64,000 nucleotides of DNA from Hymenobacter monticola (GTDB lineage Bacteria; Bacteroidota; Bacteroidia; Cytophagales; Hymenobacteraceae), in the NCBI RefSeq assembly GCF_022811645.1, contig NZ_CP094537.1, forward strand, positions 35,925 to 99,924, in the 5' to 3' direction. Positions 9,071-16,855 of this stretch are shown here, piece after piece. Made by a program: the position numbers and the translations under genes. Each line of letters starts with the position of its first letter. Within the stretch, counting starts at the first letter, position 1. The notes under the pieces are model-generated. The model was given only the letters and a program-made list of their open reading frames with translations. It had not been told where the DNA came from and did not search any database.

Positions 9071-10279
9071 TTAACCCAATTTAGGCCCTCGGCGCTTCGG
9101 CTCGGGGGCTTTTTGTAATTTGGGAGTGGACGGGGTAGGCAATGCATCCTCCCCCTTAAGTTCATTTAGCGGCATGCCCTGCTGCACCGTCACACCTGGC
9201 TGCTGCTGGGTGAGTTGGGTCCGGAACGCCTGCACGGCCTGGCCGACTGCTTGGGAGTAGCGCAGGAGGATGGCCTTATCAGATAACTGCGCCGCAGGGG
9301 AAGCGGCAACGACTACGTAGGGCTTCTGCAATTCATCAAGCGTGGCTTGCTCGGTGAGGGCTGGGGGACGGGCCATCACGGCGGCCTGCACATAAGTAAG
9401 CAGCGGGGACATAATCACTGCCCCATTGGCGTCCTTTAAGGGAGCCCCGGTTTCCTGGGCGTGACGGATGCCTACTCGCTGGCTGCTGGCCTTCAACTCG
9501 CGCAGGGCCTCTAACTGGGCTACCTCCAATGTGGGAGCGCTCAGGGGGCGGGCCTGACTTGGATGGCGGGCGGCTTTGGCTGCGGCACCGGGCAGTTCAA
9601 TAGTGGCTGCATCGAGCAGGTAGCGTAAGCGGGTCTGGTTTTCGTGGACGCTGGTCGAGATGCCCACTATGCCGGTATCCCGGGCAAGGTTGAACTCCTT
9701 ATACACCTTCTGGAAATCGAGGCGGTACCCGGCCTGGTGGCCTAGCTGCATCAATACCGCCTGCATCGTGCGGCCGTTGCCCTCGCGGAAGGCGTGCACA
9801 TGGTTGAGGTGGTCGAGATAGTACGCGGCCCGTTCCACGAACTGCGACTTGGATAGTCCTTTCAAGTTGTTTTCAGCATGAAGCTGCGCGCTGATGGCGC
9901 CCACGTCGCAGCCAATGCGGCGGTGGTTGGCGTAGGTCATCATGTGGTCGGCCTGTATGTTCATCGCAGGCTTATAGCCCTGAAACCCCCGGTCCTGGCG
10001 GGTTTCGCCGGCCCACGGATACACGTCGTGGAATAAGTAGCGGTGCATAGCCCGCAAGTGCTGCTCGTCAAACGTGAGCGGGATAGGAGGGATGGCGTAG
10101 GCCGGGCCAACCATGGGCGCTACTGGCTGCCGGGGGGCTGCCAAACCAACCTGTGCCCGAACAAACATCAGCCGCATTATCGACAAGTCGGCTTCCAGAC
10201 GGTCGAGCTGTGTCTCGCTGGTTGCGCGGACGTTGTTATAAAGCAGGCCATCGGCCGGGTTGGTAAAGAGGTCAGGCAT
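9071..10279 (-). CDS. fic: Fic-family protein (probable AMP-transferase toxin) with basic C-terminal tail
   Basis: A 402-residue Fic protein; such enzymes usually transfer AMP from ATP to a target protein. The active loop HAFREGNGR (residues 162-170) is complete. Upstream lie the typical HRYLFHDVYPWAGETR-like helix (79-94) and a flap region. The Fic core covers about 60-215. The rest (220-402) is Ala/Gln/Pro-rich with no BID domain that I can see, and it ends in the basic tail KRRGPKLG. A VbhA-like antitoxin lies 104 bp upstream in the same operon, the arrangement of vbhA-vbhT beside a type IV secretion locus. It may act as an addiction toxin or as a transferred effector. Confidence 0.88.
   Translation of the reverse strand: MPDLFTNPADGLLYNNVRATSETQLDRLEADLSIMRLMFVRAQVGLAAPRQPVAPMVGPAYAIPPIPLTFDEQHLRAMHRYLFHDVYPWAGETRQDRGFQGYKPAMNIQADHMMTYANHRRIGCDVGAISAQLHAENNLKGLSKSQFVERAAYYLDHLNHVHAFREGNGRTMQAVLMQLGHQAGYRLDFQKVYKEFNLARDTGIVGISTSVHENQTRLRYLLDAATIELPGAAAKAARHPSQARPLSAPTLEVAQLEALRELKASSQRVGIRHAQETGAPLKDANGAVIMSPLLTYVQAAVMARPPALTEQATLDELQKPYVVVAASPAAQLSDKAILLRYSQAVGQAVQAFRTQLTQQQPGVTVQQGMPLNELKGEDALPTPSTPKLQKAPEPKRRGPKLG
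9085..9114 (+). terminator. Hairpin terminator between tra operon and fic
   Basis: A stem GCCCTCGG/CTCGGGGGC (two G-U pairs, apex around TTCG) is followed by TTTTT. It lies 28 bp after the last tra gene and overlaps the last codons of the convergent fic gene. Confidence 0.6.
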
Positions 10280-10383
10280 GAATAGCGAGTAGCAAAAAGC
10301 CCGGCAGGGAGCCAGGCTTAATGGGGGTGAGCGTTACTGCAGCTGATAAGCGAAGCGGAATAGCAGCTGCCATGCGATGGGGG

Positions 10384-10695
10384 TTAGAGGCTAACGATGC
10401 GTTCCTCAAAGTGCAAATACGGGCTGTACTCGTGCGCGGGCTCCACCTGGGGGCCTTCGCCGGGGGCGTACTTGGCCAAAGGGTCAGGACCTGGTGCCGG
10501 GGCGTACTCGGCATCGAGGACGGCCGATAACTGCTCCAGGTCAATCTCCCCGGCGATGTAGCGGTTCTGCAACTCCACAAGTTGCGCCGAAGGGTGCCGG
10601 TTCTGGCTCATGGACACACCGACGGCGAACTTTACTACGTCGCGGCGCTGCTGCTCGGTGCGCTCGTTGTCGGAGAAATACGGGGTCTTTTCCAT
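10384..10695 (-). CDS. VbhA-like antitoxin of Fic
   Basis: A 103-residue protein upstream of fic. The segment around NRYIAGEIDLEQL (residues 44-56), preceded by a short helix, matches the three-helix VbhA-type antitoxin fold, which holds class I Fic proteins inactive through a SxxxE(G/N) helix. The expected inhibitory helix here reads SMSQNR (28-33), so Asn32 occupies the position of the inhibitory Glu in my hand alignment. The C-terminal half (62-103) is a Pro-rich tail without a known domain. Pairing with Fic is well supported by position; how inhibition works is open. Confidence 0.72.
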   Translation of the reverse strand: MEKTPYFSDNERTEQQRRDVVKFAVGVSMSQNRHPSAQLVELQNRYIAGEIDLEQLSAVLDAEYAPAPGPDPLAKYAPGEGPQVEPAHEYSPYLHFEERIVSL

Positions 10696-10716
10696 ACTAC
10701 AAGATACGTAATTGGG

Positions 10717-11535
10717 CTAGAAACGGGGGCCTCGGCGGCGCTGTTTGTCTGCTGGGGGAGTAGCAGGGGAAAGTGGGGGAGTGGGCAGCTTTTTCAAGCT
10801 GGGGTGGTCGAGGGCCGGCGTATCAAAGGAGCGGCGAACCTTCAGCAACTCGGCGATTTCCTGGCCTCGCTGCTGCTGTTCCGGGGTGCCTTTCAGCAGC
10901 TGCCCCACGCGGCTCTCAAAGACCCGGGCTACGGCTTCTTTCACGCCCTGGTCGGGCTGCTTCTGCTGCTCGGCCAGCTTCATCCAATCCAAGCAGTGCT
11001 CCCGGTCAATGCACGGCATGATGCCGCTCAGCTTGAGTAAGGGATTCTCACCGCCTAACAGTTGGTCGCGGGGGATGGCAATAAAGAACTGCTTACCGAC
11101 GCCCTCGCCCCAATGCAGATTGTTACGGGTATGGCCTTCGCCAAACTCGGCCGGCTGGGCTACCTGCACCTGCTCGGCCCTCAGTTCCCGCTGCAACTGG
11201 TAAAGCGCAACGTTCTGGCTATAGAGATGGGGGCTGTCCGGGTCCGGGCGGTAGGGGCCAACCTGCAACGCTTCGGCCAGACCCCGCGCCTGCACCTGGT
11301 CTTTCTCGGTCAGGTACTTCATCAGCGTTTCCGCGTCGGTGAAGTAAACGCTGGCCGTGCTCGTGCTCTTTTTGATTACGTCGGCATCCCGAAAGTCGAA
11401 TTGCACCAACATCTTGCCGGCCGGCAGTCCTTTCTTGGGGTGCTCCCACTGGTCCACTCCGGGGTAAAGGGCATTGCCCTGGTCGGTCATCGCCTGGCGA
11501 GCGGCAGTACCGGCTGGGGGAATCTTTACGCTCAC
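10717..11535 (-). CDS. Unknown protein with T4SS-like basic tail
   Basis: A 272-residue protein with a GTG start at 11535, 3 bp after the stop of the upstream gene. No family recognised. A Trp/His-containing middle part (WGEGVGKQFFIAIP, about 143-156), a Cys/His patch (MPCIDREHCLDWM, about 173-185) and a Gln/Lys-rich helical stretch precede a Pro-rich end closing in QRRRGPRF. The Fic protein two genes downstream ends in the very similar KRRGPKLG. This is the only shared feature and suggests a common sorting signal. Operon position ties it to the HigBA/Fic module. Confidence 0.6.
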   Translation of the reverse strand: MSVKIPPAGTAARQAMTDQGNALYPGVDQWEHPKKGLPAGKMLVQFDFRDADVIKKSTSTASVYFTDAETLMKYLTEKDQVQARGLAEALQVGPYRPDPDSPHLYSQNVALYQLQRELRAEQVQVAQPAEFGEGHTRNNLHWGEGVGKQFFIAIPRDQLLGGENPLLKLSGIMPCIDREHCLDWMKLAEQQKQPDQGVKEAVARVFESRVGQLLKGTPEQQQRGQEIAELLKVRRSFDTPALDHPSLKKLPTPPLSPATPPADKQRRRGPRF

Positions 11536-11538
11536 TCC

Positions 11539-11961
11539 TTATGCCTCAAATGAGAACTTGCGGGCAGGCTGGTTGGGGATGGCTTGGGCAATCCGCACAA
11601 AGTGACGGCTGTCGTGCAAGCCATCTACCGAAAGCTTGATAGTGGGCGGGAAAACAAAGTGCTCCTGCAACAACGCCACGTCGAGGGGCTGGGTAAAGCC
11701 GTAGGTACCCAAACCGTCGCGGTTGACCTGGAATGCGTCGCCGGCTGCCGGCGTGTTGCCCTGGGCCTTCAGAAAGTCGATGACGGGCAGGAGGTGGTCC
11801 GTGTCGGTGCCGTTCGGCGCGTCCTGCTTAATAACGGTTTTAGTCAGGGCCTGGCTCATAGCTAACGTCGGCTGATTGGCGGGCAAGTTAAGAATTGGCT
11901 GGGGCTTCTGCCGCTGCTGTTGCCGGCGCTTTAGCGCGGAGGAGGAAAGGGAAAGGCTCAC
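11539..11961 (-). CDS. Unknown 140-aa protein
   Basis: The N-terminal 40 residues are Ser/Gln/Arg-rich and probably disordered. The remainder (42-140) is a small mixed domain with KQDAPNGTDTDHLLPVIDFL and HDSRHFVRIAQAI stretches. No signal peptide or membrane segment. It lies 15 bp after higA and 3 bp before the next gene on the same strand, so it is co-transcribed with the toxin-antitoxin genes. Function unknown. Confidence 0.58.
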   Translation of the reverse strand: MSLSLSSSALKRRQQQRQKPQPILNLPANQPTLAMSQALTKTVIKQDAPNGTDTDHLLPVIDFLKAQGNTPAAGDAFQVNRDGLGTYGFTQPLDVALLQEHFVFPPTIKLSVDGLHDSRHFVRIAQAIPNQPARKFSFEA

Positions 11962-11976
11962 GGCAGGGCAAGAATG

Positions 11977-12291
11977 TTATGCTTGAGCCGGTTCCCAGAA
12001 TACGCGCACATTGGCCACGGAAGTCCGCTGGCGGGCCAGGGCCAGGTCATAGCGCTCCTGGACGGTCAGCCAAAACTCGGCCGTGGTGTTTCGGAATGCC
12101 GCGGCCAGACGCAAGGCCATTTCCGGCGTCACGCCTTGGCGCTTGTTGAGAATGGCCGACAAGGTTTTGCGGGTGGTGCACAAACCCTCGGCTACTTCTT
12201 CCAACGTCAGTTTTTCCCCGGTTTCTTCGCGCAACCCCTCAATGGTTTCGCGAATCAAATCGCCGGGGTGGGAAGGATTGAACATGGGCAT
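11977..12291 (-). CDS. higA: HigA-type antitoxin (XRE HTH)
   Basis: Antitoxin and probable autorepressor of the HigBA addiction module. The NPSHPGDLIRET opening and the helix-turn-helix TLEEVAEGLCTTRKTLSAILN, followed by FWLTVQERYDL, are classical HigA features. I take the ATG at 12291 (or 12285). A TTG at 12324 would overlap the higB stop and extend the protein to 115 residues, and translational coupling from that TTG cannot be excluded. Gene order toxin then antitoxin is the HigBA hallmark. Confidence 0.88.
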   Translation of the reverse strand: MPMFNPSHPGDLIRETIEGLREETGEKLTLEEVAEGLCTTRKTLSAILNKRQGVTPEMALRLAAAFRNTTAEFWLTVQERYDLALARQRTSVANVRVFWEPAQA

Positions 12292-12320
12292 GATTAGGGT
12301 GTCTTTCTTAACTAGTGGTG

Positions 12321-12599
12321 TCAATGATAATCGAGGTAGTCAACGTCTACGGCATCCTCGCCCTCGAAGCGAAAGATGATTTTCCAGTTGGCTTTGATTT
12401 TAACCGAGTAGAAGTCCTTGCGGTCGCCCTTCAACTGGTGATAGTCGGAGCCGGGCGTGTTCATTTCCTCGGGACGCTTCACCGCATCCAAGCGGGTGAG
12501 AACGTTGGTAATTCGTACTAAATGGTCTGCGGGCAACTTGGAAGCGTCGCCTTTTTCGTAAAGCAGCTTAAGCGGTTTGCTTTGAAAGGAAAGTATCAT
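12321..12599 (-). CDS. higB: HigB-type toxin (RelE superfamily mRNA interferase)
   Basis: A 92-residue RelE/HigB-fold protein. Members of this family cleave mRNA at the ribosome. Landmarks are a compact all-domain length, LKGDRKDFYSVKI and NWKIIFRFEGEDAVDVDYLDYH at the C-terminus. It is first in a six-gene minus-strand run (higB, higA, two unknowns, vbhA-like, fic). A Bacteroidota promoter element lies 79 bp upstream. Confidence 0.88.
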   Translation of the reverse strand: MILSFQSKPLKLLYEKGDASKLPADHLVRITNVLTRLDAVKRPEEMNTPGSDYHQLKGDRKDFYSVKIKANWKIIFRFEGEDAVDVDYLDYH

Positions 12600-12798
12600 G
12601 GACTACTCTGGTGTTTTTTAAATTAATCTTTATCATCCTATTAGGGGTTATTGGTGGTTGGTTTCAGGGTTATAACGCAAATGTAACCTGACACGTTCCA
12701 TGTTACAGCATTTTTTTTAACATGCCATAAGGTGTCTATCAGTTTGCCATTGGTTGGCCGGGTATACATGGGCACTGCTGTGCTGTAGGGCAGTGACC
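12600..12798. other. AT-richer intergenic region holding the higBA promoter
   Basis: The stretch between higB and chrA is AT-rich compared with its flanks. It contains the higBA -7 box, a CCTATTAGG near-palindrome (about 12636-12645) that could be the HigA operator, and a poly-T run near 12710. I see no gene apart from the doubtful small frame starting at 12799. Confidence 0.4.
12678..12685 (-). promoter_or_regulatory. -7 promoter element of higBA
   Basis: The minus strand reads TACATTTG, a perfect Bacteroidota TAnnTTTG -7 box. The predicted transcript start near 12670 gives a leader of about 70 nt before higB. No convincing -33 TTTG is seen. Confidence 0.5.
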
Positions 12799-12954
12799 AT
12801 GGCTACTTCCCTGCTTCGTTACTTTCTGCAGCAAAACAGCGCTACTTCGGTGGCCATCTCCCTGCTGGTGGCACTGCCGCTGCTGGGCAGCTCGTCGGCG
12901 ACTCTAGCATTGCCCTCGGGCTGTCCGGTAGGACAACCTCGCACTGACTGTTAA
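12799..12954 (+). CDS. Possible 51-aa membrane peptide before chrA
   Basis: An open frame of 51 residues (MATSLLRYFLQQ start) with one hydrophobic helix (about 17-38) and a CPVGQ...C end. It stops 4 bp before the chrA start. It could be a leader peptide or membrane microprotein coupled to chrA, or chance. There is no supporting homology, and the longer version from 12754 is even less likely. Confidence 0.25.
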   Translation: MATSLLRYFLQQNSATSVAISLLVALPLLGSSSATLALPSGCPVGQPRTDC

Positions 12955-12958
12955 ATAT

Positions 12959-14299
12959 ATGAATTCAGTTATATTTTCTGTCTCCAAGCCCACATTTGCC
13001 GAAGCCCTGCGCTTCTGGCTGAAGCTGGGCTTCATCAGCTTCGGCGGCCCGGCGGGCCAGATTGCCATCCTGCACACCGTGCTGGTGGAGCAGAAGCGCT
13101 GGATTTCTGACGCCAAGTTTCTGCACGCACTCAACTATTGTATGCTGCTGCCCGGCCCGGAAGCGCAGCAGTTGGCCACCTACATCGGCTGGCTGCTGCA
13201 TGGCACACGGGGTGGGATGGTGGCGGGCGTTCTGTTCGTGCTGCCGTCGGTGTTCATCCTGCTGGCGCTGAGCGTGCTTTACGTGACGGTGGGGACACTG
13301 CCGGCCCTGCAGGGCGTATTCCTGGGCCTGAAGCCAGCGGTGGTGGCCATCATCGTGCTGGCCATGGTGAAGATTGGGCAAAAGTCCCTGCTCAGTCCGT
13401 TGCATTACGCAGTGGCAGTGGCCAGCTTCGTGGGCATCTTCTGGCTGAACGTCCCTTTTCCGGCGCTCATCCTGGGCGCGGCGGCCGTGGCGCTGGTAGC
13501 ACGCCGATTCTTTCCGGCCCCCGTGGCCACGGCCGCCGCGCAGGCCCGCGCCGTGCAGGCCGAAGAAGGGTACTACCTGACGACGCATTCTATTGTGCCC
13601 GGAACCGGTTTTTCGGCTGCCCGGCTGCTGCGACAGTTGGTCGCTGCCGGGGCGCTGTGGGCTGCCCCGCTGGCCCTACTGGGAGCCTTCGCGCCGGACT
13701 TCGGGTTTTGGCGGGGATTGAGTATGTTTTTCACCCAGGCCGCACTAGTGACCTTCGGCGGAGCGTACGCCGTGCTGCCCTACGTGGCGCAGGTGAGTGT
13801 AGAAAAGCTGCACTGGCTCACGCCGGGGCAGATGCTCGACGGGCTGGCCCTGGGCGAAACCACGCCCGGGCCACTTATCATGGTGCTGGCCTTTGTGGGC
13901 TTTATGGGCGGATACACCCACTTTGGCGGCTCGCTGCTGCTGGCGGCGGGCGGGTTGCTGACCACTACCTACTATACCTTTCTCCCCAGCTTTGTCTACA
14001 TTCTGGTGGGGGCTCCCCTGATTGAGCGGACCCAACACAATGCCTCGCTGAAAGCGGTGCTGAGCATCATCACGGCGGCCGTGGTGGGGGTCGTCCTCAA
14101 CCTGGCCGTATACTTGGGCCGGGCGGTGCTCTTTCCGGCTGGACAGCTTTCCCCAGCACAGTTGCACTGGCCCAGCCTCTGCTGGTTGGTCGTATCGCTG
14201 GTCGCGCTTTACCGCTTTAAGGTGAACATGATACTCTGGATAGGCGTTAGTGCCGGAACGGGGCTGCTCTATTATCTGCTGACTACTTTCATCGGGTAA
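12959..14299 (+). CDS. chrA: ChrA chromate transporter (two-domain CHR family)
   Basis: Inner-membrane CHR-family protein of 446 residues. The family exports chromate with the membrane potential. Two homologous CHR halves are visible. The first opens KLGFISFGGPAGQIAILH and continues LNYCMLLPGPEAQQLATYIGW; the second has VTFGGAYAVLPYVAQ and LALGETTPGPLIMVLAFVGF. A hydrophilic linker (about 180-215) joins them. The FGGP and LPGPEAQQ motifs are intact. It is followed 39 bp downstream by a DUF1259 gene. Substrate is inferred from the family. Confidence 0.93.
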   Translation: MNSVIFSVSKPTFAEALRFWLKLGFISFGGPAGQIAILHTVLVEQKRWISDAKFLHALNYCMLLPGPEAQQLATYIGWLLHGTRGGMVAGVLFVLPSVFILLALSVLYVTVGTLPALQGVFLGLKPAVVAIIVLAMVKIGQKSLLSPLHYAVAVASFVGIFWLNVPFPALILGAAAVALVARRFFPAPVATAAAQARAVQAEEGYYLTTHSIVPGTGFSAARLLRQLVAAGALWAAPLALLGAFAPDFGFWRGLSMFFTQAALVTFGGAYAVLPYVAQVSVEKLHWLTPGQMLDGLALGETTPGPLIMVLAFVGFMGGYTHFGGSLLLAAGGLLTTTYYTFLPSFVYILVGAPLIERTQHNASLKAVLSIITAAVVGVVLNLAVYLGRAVLFPAGQLSPAQLHWPSLCWLVVSLVALYRFKVNMILWIGVSAGTGLLYYLLTTFIG

Positions 14300-14338
14300 T
14301 TCTCACTCCTTATAGTATATGCTGCTCTGACTCACTTT

Positions 14339-15385
14339 ATGACCGACTCCCGTTTTTCCCGCCGCGACTGGCTTAAGACGGCGGCATTGGCTACCACGCC
14401 GGTGTTGCTGGGCGCGCTGCCGACCGTATCCGATGCCGCCCCACCAGTGCCCGCAACGGCCAAAACCCCGGCCTTGAGCGCAGCCGACATTGCCGCCATC
14501 GAAGCCGCGCTGGGCAAGAAGGGCACCTACGTGGAGCCCCAGGCCACACACACCACCCCGCTGCCGCGCAATGATTTGAAGGTAACCATCAAGGGCGAGC
14601 CCGTGCCGATTTCGTTCGGTTTTGGCGGTTGGGTGGCCATTAAGCACACGCTCGACGGCAAGTCGGCCATGCTCATGAGCGACACGGTGCTGCTGCAGGA
14701 AGAGGTGAACCCGCTCATGTCGGCGGCGCTGGCCCAGGGGCTTGAAATTGGGGCCGTGCACAACCACTTTTTCTACGAGGAGCCGCGCATCTTCTACATG
14801 CACATCCACGGCATGGGCACGCCCGGGGAGTTGGCCAGGAAGTTTGCCGCCGCCCTCAAAGACTCGAAGCTGCTGCCGGCCAACCAGCCCAAACCAGTAG
14901 CCGCTGCCGCTCCCGCGCAGCCGGGCAACAACGCAACGCCAAGCGCCGGACCGCCGACGGGCAAGGAGCTATTCGACCTACCGGCCCTGGACAAGTTAGT
15001 TGGGTACCAAGGCGTGGTGAACGGGCCGACCTACAAATACACGGTGGGTCGGGCCGACCTGCAATCCATCATGATGGGCACGGAGATGACCGCCGCCATC
15101 GGCCTGAACTCCTGGGCAGCCTTTGCCGGCAAGCAGGCCGACGCGCACATTGCCGGCGACATTGCTATGCTGGAAAGCGAGGTAAACCCGGTGATTAAAA
15201 CCCTGCGGGCCCACAACCTCGAAGTGGTGGCCGTGCACAACCACATGCTGTTTGACCAGCCCCGCATGATGTTCCTGCATTACTACGGCCGGGGTCCGGC
15301 CGCGCAGTTGGCCACCGGCTTTCGTGCTGCGCTCAATCAATTGGGCAAAGGCAAAGCAGCAGGGATGCAAGACATGAAGCACTAA
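14339..15385 (+). CDS. Tat-exported protein with two DUF1259 (LppY/LpqO) domains
   Basis: A 348-residue protein with a twin-arginine signal (SRRDWLK, residues 7-13, hydrophobic stretch to about 35). It has two repeats of a DUF1259/LppY-LpqO domain, at about 48-185 and 205-345. Each carries an E.NP......L....LE..AVHNH......PR..(Y/F)(M/L)H block: EEVNPLMS and AVHNHFFYEEPRIFYMH in the first, ESEVNPVIK and AVHNHMLFDQPRMMFLH in the second. His-rich AVHNH/PR blocks suggest metal binding (inference). Directly downstream of chrA, so a role in chromate or metal stress is plausible but unproven. Confidence 0.8.
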   Translation: MTDSRFSRRDWLKTAALATTPVLLGALPTVSDAAPPVPATAKTPALSAADIAAIEAALGKKGTYVEPQATHTTPLPRNDLKVTIKGEPVPISFGFGGWVAIKHTLDGKSAMLMSDTVLLQEEVNPLMSAALAQGLEIGAVHNHFFYEEPRIFYMHIHGMGTPGELARKFAAALKDSKLLPANQPKPVAAAAPAQPGNNATPSAGPPTGKELFDLPALDKLVGYQGVVNGPTYKYTVGRADLQSIMMGTEMTAAIGLNSWAAFAGKQADAHIAGDIAMLESEVNPVIKTLRAHNLEVVAVHNHMLFDQPRMMFLHYYGRGPAAQLATGFRAALNQLGKGKAAGMQDMKH

Positions 15386-15456
15386 GGCAGTACAATCAAC
15401 TGGGCCTTGCAAACGAACGTGTAAGGAATGGCAAGAATTGAGGTATAGCAAATCGA

Positions 15457-15486
15457 AAACGAGCGGGCTGAGTAGTCCGCTCGTTT
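15457..15486 (+). terminator. Strong hairpin after the chrA operon
   Basis: Perfect 10-bp stem AAACGAGCGG/CCGCTCGTTT with a 10-nt loop. A-rich and T-rich flanks on the two sides would let it work on either strand. Confidence 0.65.
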
Positions 15487-15697
15487 CGTTTGTAACTGCG
15501 GATGTGGTTCGTTGCAAATGGGATGGACTGCCTGAACCATCATACCAAAGGAACGACAAGTAATATCGACAGTTTAGGTACGATAAGGCTTTCTTCTGCA
15601 CGCTTTTATTCTTTCTAGAAAAGCTAAGCTTTAAACCAAGGGCTGCTCATTTATTCAATGTCAGATGATTTGCTTCGGATAAAGCAAGCGACGTCTT

Positions 15698-15715
15698 TAG
15701 AATATGCACAGAATC
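15698..15715 (+). promoter_or_regulatory. CAGAWT direct-repeat box A
   Basis: TAGAAT and CAGAAT half-sites with starts 11 bp apart, 58 bp before the small gene at 15774. One of five such sites between 15.7 and 27.4 kb; the spacing fits an OmpR-type response-regulator dimer. Confidence 0.45.
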
Positions 15716-15773
15716 CCCGCCTAGCTTGCCGACAGGCAGCTGTCCACCTCCGCGGCGCCTCTGCAAGCTCACG

Positions 15774-15998
15774 ATGGCTAAAATGCCGCCTTTTTTCAGT
15801 TGCCTCCAGCCCGAAACGGGAGTTCAGCCCCCTCTGGCCGGGCGCTACCCCTACCACGACAACGACCAGTGCCCGGACGGGCAAGCCGTAAAACAGGCAG
15901 GGCAGTGGCAGTACTACGAGCCCACCACCGTGGCCGAAACCCGGGCCCGCTGCCCGCGCTGCGTGGAACTGGACCCCACCCACCGACGCACCGCGTAG
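15774..15998 (+). CDS. Small Cys-containing protein
   Basis: A 74-residue frame starting MAKMPPFF at 15774. A DNDQCPDGQ segment and a CPRC knuckle (near the C-terminus), plus an earlier Cys, suggest a small zinc-ribbon-like fold. It has a regulon-type direct repeat 58 bp upstream and precedes a PepSY-like gene. Expression and function unknown; short length makes the call tentative. Confidence 0.42.
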   Translation: MAKMPPFFSCLQPETGVQPPLAGRYPYHDNDQCPDGQAVKQAGQWQYYEPTTVAETRARCPRCVELDPTHRRTA

Positions 15999-16172
15999 CC
16001 TTAGAGGCAAAAAACTATCAACGGCAGGAGAGGAGCTTGTTAAGTCCGGCCCGGGCGTGCGGCACTGCGGCGGAATCTTTTTTACTGATTGTCCAAAAAA
16101 GGTTGTCACGCCAGAATGCCGACAGAATGGGCGGGTAGGTTTGCGGCATCCCTTCACCTAATTCCCAATCCC

Positions 16173-16610
16173 ATGAAGAAGTACCTGCTGCTATTGGCCC
16201 TGCTGCCGCTGGCCGCCCTCTCCGCCCAGGCCCAGAAAGTGGCCGAAAAGCAAGTGCCCGCCGCCGTGCTGGCCACGTTTAAGCAGGCCCACCCCACAGC
16301 CAAGGGCGTGAAGTGGGAAAAGGAAGACGCCAACTACGAAGCCGGCTACGAGCAGGGCGAAGAAGAGCTGTCGGTGGTGATTACGCCCACGGGCACGCTG
16401 CTGGAAACCGAAACCGAGATGAAAGTAGCGCAGCTGCCGGCTCCCGTGCGCGCCGCCCTGACCAGCCAGTACCAAGGCTATAAAGTGAGTGAAGCGGCCC
16501 GGATAGTAACCGCCGCCACCGGCACGACGGTGTACGAGGCCGAAGTCAGCCGGGCGGGCAAGAAGCAGGACCTGCTCTTCAACGCCGACGGCACGGTGGT
16601 TAAAAAGTAG
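16173..16610 (+). CDS. Exported PepSY-like protein (PF11396 type), copy 1
   Basis: A 145-residue periplasmic protein with signal peptide ending SAQAQ (about residue 20). Two short PepSY-like repeats follow: VPAAVLATFKQAHPTAKGVKWEKE and LPAPVRAALTSQYQGYKV landmarks (described in part), each ending in strands with ETETEM or YEAEV. The ATG at 16173 is chosen because it begins the signal peptide. A paralogue lies at 18551. Proteins of this family bind or inhibit other envelope proteins; the partner here is unknown. Confidence 0.75.
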   Translation: MKKYLLLLALLPLAALSAQAQKVAEKQVPAAVLATFKQAHPTAKGVKWEKEDANYEAGYEQGEEELSVVITPTGTLLETETEMKVAQLPAPVRAALTSQYQGYKVSEAARIVTAATGTTVYEAEVSRAGKKQDLLFNADGTVVKK

Positions 16611-16647
16611 CCGAACGCTCAGATTGGCCGAAGAGCCACCAATTACC

Positions 16648-16684
16648 CAGAGGCAGTTCCTGACAGGGGCTGCCTCTGCGCTTT
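16648..16684 (+). terminator. Hairpin after PepSY-like gene
   Basis: Perfect 9-bp stem CAGAGGCAG/CTGCCTCTG with a 13-nt loop, then GCGCTTTT. Confidence 0.6.
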
Positions 16685-16760
16685 TACCGGAAGGGGGGGC
16701 ACCGATGCAGCCTGGTCTGCTGCCCGGCTAAATCCCCTGTTCACAACGCTCTCCGGAATC

Positions 16761-16778
16761 CAGATTCTCGACAGATTT
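16761..16778 (+). promoter_or_regulatory. CAGAWT direct-repeat box B
   Basis: CAGATT twice, starts 11 bp apart, 77 bp before the PAP2 gene at 16856. Confidence 0.45.
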
Positions 16779-16855
16779 CGCCGCTAGGTTTGCCGCATTT
16801 CGGGCGAAGCACCGCGGCTGCCCGGGACCTATTGTTTCACGCCAGCTGTCCGAAA

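Larger units (their letters stand above)
15386..15773. other. Intergenic region with terminator and regulon box
   Basis: This 388-bp stretch has no convincing gene. It holds the hairpin at 15457-15486, then an AT-richer promoter region, and the CAGAWT direct repeat at 15698-15715. Confidence 0.45.
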
